Shown here: positions 59,717 through 64,000 of the stretch, one piece after another
How the letters are laid out: every line of letters begins with the position of its first letter
How positions within the stretch are numbered: position 1 is the stretch's first letter
From: JACVRM01 sp963809765
GTDB lineage: Bacteria; Actinomycetota; Thermoleophilia; Gaiellales; Gaiellaceae
Reading direction: 5' to 3'
DNA: 64,000 nt
Assembly (NCBI GenBank): GCA_963809765.1
Contig: CAWEKT010000001.1
Span: 372,001-436,000, forward strand
The notes under the pieces: model-generated
What the model saw: only the letters and a program-made list of their open reading frames with translations
What the model was told of the DNA's origin: nothing
Database searches by the model: none
Translations under genes and position numbers: made by a program

Positions 59717-61330
59717 CTAGCCGGCCGGCTCTTCGACCTCGCGCGCCCCGAGCGTCTCCTTCATCAGCTCGAGGATCCGTTCCTCTCCGGCGGGCTCCTC
59801 GTCGTCCTCCGCGACGCCGGCCGGCGCGTCTCCCTCCGTCAGCTTCACCGTGATCCGCCGACCGGTGACCTGGTGCAGGGCCTCCTGGAGGAGCGCGATG
59901 TTCTTCTCGTCCTCGGCGAGCTGGCGGTGGAAGGCGGCCGCCGCAGGGAACTCGATCGTCAGCGTCTCTCCGTCGAGGCCGGCGGGGCGGCCCTCGCGGT
60001 AGACGGAGGCTGCGGGGATCGACCTCTGCTCGACGGCCGGCAGCACCCCGCGGTGCCAGGCGTCGCGGAGCTGGTCGAGCTCGAGCGGCGGGCCGGCCGA
60101 AGCGGGCGGGGGTTCCGCGGCCGCCGGTGCCTGCGGCTCGCCGGCGACCGCCGCGGGCGGCGGAGCGGCGGGTGGCGCCGGTGGCGGGCCGCCGCGCGTC
60201 TCCAGCTGCTCGATCCGGTACGCGAGCGACTCCCGCTCGAGGTCGGCGCCGGGCCGGGTGACCTTCACCACGGCGAGCTCGAGCGGCAGACGAGGGTCAC
60301 CACCCTGGCGCAGGTCGTCCACGGCGAGCGTGAGCAGGTCGCACAGGCGCAGCACCGTCGGCTCGCCGAGCTGGTTGGCCTGGGCGTGGAGCCGCTCCCT
60401 GGTCTCGCCGGTCAGCGGCAGCGAGTCGGGCACCTCGCCCATGTGCTGCACGAGCAGCAGCTGGCGAAGGTGCTCGAGCAGGTCGATCACGAACCGGCCG
60501 AGGTCCTGCCCCTGGTCGGCGAGCTCCTCGATGAAGGTCAGCGCGCCGGCGGTGTCGCGGTCGACGACGAAGTCGCAGAGCCGGAAGAGCGCCTCCTCCT
60601 CGACGGCGCCGAGCAGCTGCAGGACGTCCTGCACGCTGATCGCGCCCGAGGTCGCCGAGGCGAGCTGATCCAGCGTCGAGACGGCGTCGCGGAAAGAGCC
60701 GCGCGCCGAGCGGGCAACGAGCGAAAGGGCTGCGTCGGGCGCGTCGATGCCCTCGCCGTCGGCGATCCGCCGCAGCAGGCGGACGAGCTCGGGCAGGCGC
60801 GGCCGGGCGAAGACGAACGTCTGGCAGCGGGAGCGAACCGTCGGCAGCACCTTGGCGAGCTCCGTGGTGCAGAAGACGAAGACGAGGTGCGGCGGCGGCT
60901 CCTCGATCAGCTTCAGCAGCGCGTTCCAGGCGGCATCCGTGAGCTGGTGCGCCTCGTCGAGGATGTAGACCTTCGAACGGCCCTCGACCGGCTGCAGCAC
61001 GACGCGCTCGCGGATGTCGCGAATGTCGTCGATGCCGCGCTGCGAGGCGGCGTCCATCTCGATCACGTCGAGCGACGTGCCGCTTGCGATGGTGACGCAG
61101 GAGTTGCAGCTGTTGTCGGGCGAGTCCGTGGGGCCCTGTGCGCAGTTGAGCGCCTTCGCGAGGATCCGGGCGAGCGAGGTCTTGCCCGTCCCGCGGGGGC
61201 CGGCGAAGAGGTAGGCCTGCCGGACGCTGCCGGCGTTGATGGCGTTCCGCAGGGTCCGGACGACCGGCTCCTGCCCCACGACGTCGTCGAAGTCCTGCGG
61301 CCGGTACTTGCGATAGAGGGCAGTCGACAC
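59717..61330 (-). CDS. dnaX: DNA polymerase III subunits gamma/tau DnaX
   Basis: A 537-residue clamp-loader ATPase. YRKYRPQDFDDVVGQEPVVRTL, Walker A FAGPRGTGKTSLARILAKALN, the Cys-rich zinc module after it (Cys in LNCAQG and NSCNSC), DEAHQLTDAAWNALLKLIEEPP, SRCQTF and the sensor-2 SARGSFRDAVSTLDQL. A Pro/Ala-rich linker (about residues 375-415) leads to a tau-like C-terminal domain. The frame is intact. It lies 72 bp from the SRP RNA gene on the same strand. Confidence 0.97.
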   Translation of the reverse strand: MSTALYRKYRPQDFDDVVGQEPVVRTLRNAINAGSVRQAYLFAGPRGTGKTSLARILAKALNCAQGPTDSPDNSCNSCVTIASGTSLDVIEMDAASQRGIDDIRDIRERVVLQPVEGRSKVYILDEAHQLTDAAWNALLKLIEEPPPHLVFVFCTTELAKVLPTVRSRCQTFVFARPRLPELVRLLRRIADGEGIDAPDAALSLVARSARGSFRDAVSTLDQLASATSGAISVQDVLQLLGAVEEEALFRLCDFVVDRDTAGALTFIEELADQGQDLGRFVIDLLEHLRQLLLVQHMGEVPDSLPLTGETRERLHAQANQLGEPTVLRLCDLLTLAVDDLRQGGDPRLPLELAVVKVTRPGADLERESLAYRIEQLETRGGPPPAPPAAPPPAAVAGEPQAPAAAEPPPASAGPPLELDQLRDAWHRGVLPAVEQRSIPAASVYREGRPAGLDGETLTIEFPAAAAFHRQLAEDEKNIALLQEALHQVTGRRITVKLTEGDAPAGVAEDDEEPAGEERILELMKETLGAREVEEPAG

Positions 61331-61402
61331 CTCGCGCCAAGCCTACGCGAGTGATTCCGCTCCACCGGGGCGGCGGAGAATCGAAGCTCGCAAATTGCGA
61401 AA

Positions 61403-61682
61403 GCCCGGTCGCGCACCCTCCGTTGTCGGCGCGTACCGCGGTGGTGCCTGTGGGCGCTCGCTCGGGCCAGGCCGACCCGCGGCACCTGGGAGAGACTCCT
61501 TAGCGCTGCTTCCTCCCGGACCTGACGCGGTTCGGAGGCTCCCAGTGCGCGGAACCTGACCGTCAACGCTTGCGCCCGCGAGCCCGTTCCGCAGACGCCA
61601 CCCCCTCGAGAGGGGATTCAGCCTCGCTAGAGCGGATTGCGAGTACAGGGAACCGCTAGCTCCCCGCCTAGCGCGACCGGGC
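61403..61682 (-). ncRNA. ffs: Signal recognition particle RNA, large (Alu-containing) type
   Basis: About 280 nt. The 5' and 3' ends form a 12-bp helix (GCCCGGTCGCGC with GCGCGACCGGGC). The 5' Alu part has GCTAGGCGGGGAGCTAGCGG and CCCTGTACTCGCAATCCGCT, as in the Bacillus scRNA. The conserved Ffh-binding helix 8 reads GTCAGGTCCGGGAGGAAGCA followed by GCGCTAAGG. It has a -10 box TACGAT ending 7 nt before the predicted 5' end, and sits next to dnaX, a frequent location. Confidence 0.9.
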
Positions 61683-61688
61683 ACGGCG

Positions 61689-61694
61689 ATCGTA
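61689..61694 (-). promoter_or_regulatory. -10 box of the SRP RNA gene
   Basis: TACGAT on the minus strand, placing the transcription start at about 61682, which coincides with the 5' end of the SRP RNA terminal helix. Confidence 0.5.
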
Positions 61695-61737
61695 GCCGAG
61701 GCATGTGCTCGGGCGACTGACGCAAAGAGGGGGGAGC

Positions 61738-61786
61738 GTCGGGCGGCTCGGCAAACTTCACCGTCATCCCCCGATAGCCGCCCGAC
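61738..61786. repeat. Inverted repeat between SRP RNA and the CBS gene
   Basis: GTCGGGCGGCT (61738) and AGCCGCCCGAC (61776): a perfect 11-bp stem with a 27-nt loop. A direct repeat GCAAACCGG lies just to the right (61830, 61841). Possibly a terminator or operator between the divergent SRP RNA and CBS promoters. Confidence 0.4.
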
Positions 61787-61899
61787 AGCTAGGGAGTGCC
61801 ATCCGGTCTTACCCGGGTGGCGTGGGTTGCAAACCGGCCGCAAACCGGGCTGTGCTGCGTGGTTTCGCATCTCGTGACGATGGGAACTAGGATCGCCAC

Positions 61900-62334
61900 A
61901 TGCGGGTAGGAGACGTGATGGACGTCCGGCTAGTGTCAGTCGAGCCCACGGCGACGGTGCAGCTCGCGGTGGCGCGCATGCTCGAGGCGGAGGTCGGCGG
62001 TGTGGTCGTCTGCGAGGACGGCGGCCGACTGGTCGGGATCTTCACCGAGCGCGACGTCCTGCGGCTTGCCGGCGAGGGGCCGCACTTCGGCGAGTCTCTC
62101 GTCCGCGACGTCATGACGCCCCGCCCGGTGACGCTGCAGGCGGATGACGACCTCCTCGCCGCCGCCGGGCTGATGGGCGAGCGGCGCATCCGCCACGTGC
62201 CGGTCGTCCAGGGTGAGCACGTGCTCGGGATGATCGGCATCCGCGACCTGCTCTCGGCTCTCGTCGGGCAGGTGTGGCGTACGCACGACGAGCGCGCGCA
62301 CGACACCGTGCGCGACCTGCTGGCCAGGCGTTAG
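61900..62334 (+). CDS. CBS-domain-pair protein
   Basis: A 144-residue protein consisting of two CBS motifs (VGDVMDVRLVSVEPTATVQL...GIFTERDVLRLA; VRDVMTPRPVTLQADDDLL...GMIGIRDLLSALVG). Stand-alone CBS pairs bind adenine nucleotides and act as energy or redox sensors; the target is unknown. TAGGAT lies 6 nt before the ATG. The 3' end overlaps the convergent gene. Confidence 0.9.
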   Translation: MRVGDVMDVRLVSVEPTATVQLAVARMLEAEVGGVVVCEDGGRLVGIFTERDVLRLAGEGPHFGESLVRDVMTPRPVTLQADDDLLAAAGLMGERRIRHVPVVQGEHVLGMIGIRDLLSALVGQVWRTHDERAHDTVRDLLARR

Positions 62335-62897
62335 CGCCCGCGCACCCGGCGGTACAGCTTCCGGGCCGCGTCTGCGACCCGGCCGATCGCGATCGGCCGC
62401 TGGTGCCCGGTGCGCCAGCCGGCGCTGACGAGGTACAGGTAGCGCCCGTTGGTGAAGCCGACGTTCGTTCCGACGAGGTCGGCGGACCGGAGCACGAAGC
62501 CGCGGGCGCCGGGGATGCCGACGATGCGGAACCGCTCGCCGTCGACGATCGCCGCCAGCTGGCGGCCGGCCGCTTTGTTCGAACGGAAGCGGGCGACGAC
62601 GCTGAGCGCGTCGAGGTCACGCGCCTGCCAGCGCATGCGTGAGCGGACGCCGCCCGAGAATCCGTCGCGGCGAAGCGCGATGACCGAGCCGGAGCGACCG
62701 GCCCACGTGCGCGCCTTGCGCACGACGGTCGGCTTGCGCACGGGCTTGAAGCCGAGGAACTCGCCTTTGCGGAGGACGCGTGCGGTCAGCGGCAGCGGCT
62801 CGGCCTGCGCGCCGGCGCCCGCGTCTCCCGTTGTGGCCCCCAGCGGGACGGCAAGCATCGCCGCCGCTGCGAGCGTGATCGTCCACCGTCGCTGCAT
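62331..62897 (-). CDS. Secreted protein of unknown function
   Basis: A 188-residue protein: signal sequence MQRRWTITLAAAAMLAVPLG, then a basic beta-rich domain with LPLTARVLRKGEFLGFKP, SNKAAGRQLAAIVDGERFRIVGIPGARGF and RYLYLVSAGW. It is not recognised. Similar Arg/Lys-rich exported proteins with the L.A.VL..G...GF start are common in Thermoleophilia. GAGGAGG precedes the ATG at 62897. Confidence 0.65.
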   Translation of the reverse strand: MQRRWTITLAAAAMLAVPLGATTGDAGAGAQAEPLPLTARVLRKGEFLGFKPVRKPTVVRKARTWAGRSGSVIALRRDGFSGGVRSRMRWQARDLDALSVVARFRSNKAAGRQLAAIVDGERFRIVGIPGARGFVLRSADLVGTNVGFTNGRYLYLVSAGWRTGHQRPIAIGRVADAARKLYRRVRGR

Positions 62898-62956
62898 GCC
62901 CCTCCTCGAACTCGCCATCAACGATGGCGGGAGCTCTTCAGCGTGTCAACGTGGTC

Positions 62957-62985
62957 TTGTAACCACACGCACGACCCAATACGCT
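62957..62985 (+). promoter_or_regulatory. Promoter of the terminal secreted-protein gene
   Basis: TTGTAA (62957-62962), exact 17-bp spacer, TACGCT (62980-62985), 7 nt to a TTG start. The same TTGTAA -35 occurs before sigH. Confidence 0.55.
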
Positions 62986-62992
62986 CGAGCGG

Positions 62993-64000
62993 TTGCGGCG
63001 ACTCGGGGTCATCGTTGTAATCGGGCTGAGCCTGGCTGCTTCGACGGCCAGCTCCGCGCCCGAGGACTGGGACACGCTCCCGTACTACAACAAGTCCGTC
63101 GGCACGCTCTTCTACGCCACCGACGGCACGTGGACCGGCGGCGATCCGATCAAGAACCTGCCGCTCTACGAGTGGGACAAGCACCCGAACTTCCCGAAGG
63201 TGGTCCGGAAGTACATCTGGGGGCCGACCTGCAGCAAGGGCCGTGAACGGCGGACGTTCAGCAAGAAGATCATGGTTCCCGGCGCGCCGCTGAACGCCAC
63301 GTTCTTCTTCTCCTACGCCGTCTCGACACTCCAGTTCCGCCCCTGGGAGGGCGCATCGCTGCGCGTGAACGGTGTCGAGATCGCCAAGCTGCCGAGGACC
63401 GCCGGCGTGCCGGTGAGCAAGGCGGGAGCGAGCTCTCGCACCGGGACGCTGTCGGAGCGGCTGCGCAAGGCGTTCCGCTACGGCGAGAACACGCTCACCA
63501 TCACCGCGACCAAGTCACCTCTGAAGCGGGGCATGACGCGCTGCAACGACCCGCGCGTACCGCGGCTCGTCGGTGTCTACGCCGAGCTGTACCTCGAGTT
63601 CGGCGCCGACATGAAGGTCGCGCCACCGCAGCTTCCGGTGGAGATCGTCCGCAACGTCGTCAAAGACCAGGCCGTCGGTCTCAACGCCACGTTGCGGCTG
63701 ACGAATGCCGGCCCCTCCGCGGCGATGGCCGGCACGCTGACCGTGAATTACAGCGGGCCGGGCATCAGCACGGTCCAGCTTCCCGGCGGGAGCAGCGGCG
63801 TCGGCCCGTTCCAGGAGTGCGAGGGCGGCCTGAACCTGCCCCTGGTCTGCCAGATCCAGGAGTTCCGGCCGGGCACGACCGTCGAGGTGCCGATCCTGGC
63901 CGCGCTGCGCGTGGACACGGCCCAGTTCCGCAGCGGCGCCGGCCGGATCAACGTCCAGGTCGTGCTCGGCGCCCGCGGGCTGCGGTCGGTCGGGCTCGGC
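62993..64000 (+). CDS. Secreted protein with C-terminal DUF11/CARDB-like repeat (3' end outside window)
   Basis: An uninterrupted frame of 336 codons to the window edge. TTG start with signal sequence MRRLGVIVVIGLSLAASTA. The mature N-terminal part (YYNKSVGTLFYATDGTWTGG; LYEWDKHPNFPKVVRKYIWG; SLRVNGVEIAKLPRTAG) looks like a carbohydrate-binding or beta-sandwich domain. From about residue 215 (LPVEIVRNVVKDQAVGLNAT; LRLTNAGPSAAMAGTLTVNY) it has the pattern of a DUF11/CARDB adhesion-type repeat. Probably an extracellular or cell-surface protein; the family is otherwise not recognised. Confidence 0.75.
   Translation, partial: MRRLGVIVVIGLSLAASTASSAPEDWDTLPYYNKSVGTLFYATDGTWTGGDPIKNLPLYEWDKHPNFPKVVRKYIWGPTCSKGRERRTFSKKIMVPGAPLNATFFFSYAVSTLQFRPWEGASLRVNGVEIAKLPRTAGVPVSKAGASSRTGTLSERLRKAFRYGENTLTITATKSPLKRGMTRCNDPRVPRLVGVYAELYLEFGADMKVAPPQLPVEIVRNVVKDQAVGLNATLRLTNAGPSAAMAGTLTVNYSGPGISTVQLPGGSSGVGPFQECEGGLNLPLVCQIQEFRPGTTVEVPILAALRVDTAQFRSGAGRINVQVVLGARGLRSVGLG

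Noticed and set aside
1..64000. Programmed ribosomal frameshifting as the cause of the broken genes
   Set aside because: The sites share no slippery motif, stop codon context or stimulatory structure, and occur in many unrelated essential genes. Base errors explain them more simply.
1..64000. CRISPR arrays, insertion sequences, prophage or integrative elements
   Set aside because: No regularly spaced repeats, transposase, integrase cluster or phage structural genes were seen. The two tyrosine recombinases are Xer-type housekeeping enzymes.

Overview
The window is a high-GC, gene-dense bacterial chromosome segment. The best fit is an actinobacterium of the Thermoleophilia type (Gaiellales/Solirubrobacterales-like). 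Supporting signs are CarD next to ispD/ispF, two-subunit biotin carboxylases, a SpoIIM-free but sigH/yacP/rlmB/cysS-containing neighbourhood, a large-type SRP RNA, a membrane-anchor-free type E succinate dehydrogenase, and many apparently leaderless genes with a TANNNT box 6-8 nt before GTG/ATG/TTG. No phage, IS element or CRISPR array was seen. This placement is inference from gene content, not from a database search.

Layout. 1-16.2 kb: an ancient housekeeping string, clpC - radA - carD - ispD - ispF - gltX - cysS - rlmB - yacP - sigH, in the same order as in Bacillus. It is interrupted by an EamA transporter, a 2H phosphoesterase, a histone-H1-like protein with a helical partner, an FMN hydroxyacid oxidase, a PHP phosphatase, a nitrilase and mutY. 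16.2-18.5 kb: a CarH-type B12 photoreceptor gene diverging from a small-membrane-protein operon (DUF378), then a PD-(D/E)XK nuclease gene and tRNA-Thr. 18.5-25.1 kb: a Cys/Met PLP enzyme and a propionyl/acetyl-CoA carboxylase locus (pccB, an epsilon-like small subunit, pccA) with an NlpC/P60 hydrolase. 25.1-28.4 kb: the most interesting locus. An ABC exporter pair, a small Asp-rich peptide with a double-glycine leader, and a JmjC/cupin-4 oxygenase lie on one strand, with a 168-bp palindromic element between peptide and oxygenase. 28.5-38.6 kb: TCA-cycle genes (sucC, a methyltransferase, sucD, mdh, icd, gltA) with an aminotransferase, a Lon-like PDZ protease and an SDR. 39-41.5 kb: xerD and xerC in tandem around a repeat-rich 410-bp spacer. 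41.5-49 kb: a sugar dehydrogenase, a sulfotransferase, pckA and sdhABE. 49-56.4 kb: small enzymes, lysC-asd, an intradiol dioxygenase, a zinc alcohol dehydrogenase, and an ECF sigma factor with an RseB-like partner. 56.4-61.7 kb: recR, an M29 aminopeptidase, a ZIP transporter, ybaB, dnaX and the SRP RNA. 61.9-64 kb: a CBS protein and two secreted proteins, the last running off the window.

Central carbon metabolism is unusually concentrated. Citrate synthase, isocitrate dehydrogenase, succinyl-CoA synthetase, succinate dehydrogenase, malate dehydrogenase and PEP carboxykinase all lie within about 20 kb, so most of an oxidative TCA cycle plus its exit to gluconeogenesis is here.

A strong caveat applies. 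About two dozen otherwise well-conserved genes, many essential, carry single-base shifts, nearly all net +1. Other long genes (pccA, pckA, sdhA, dnaX) are intact. I read the shifts as sequence or assembly errors rather than gene decay. Spans given for those genes cover the whole conserved gene, not one uninterrupted frame.
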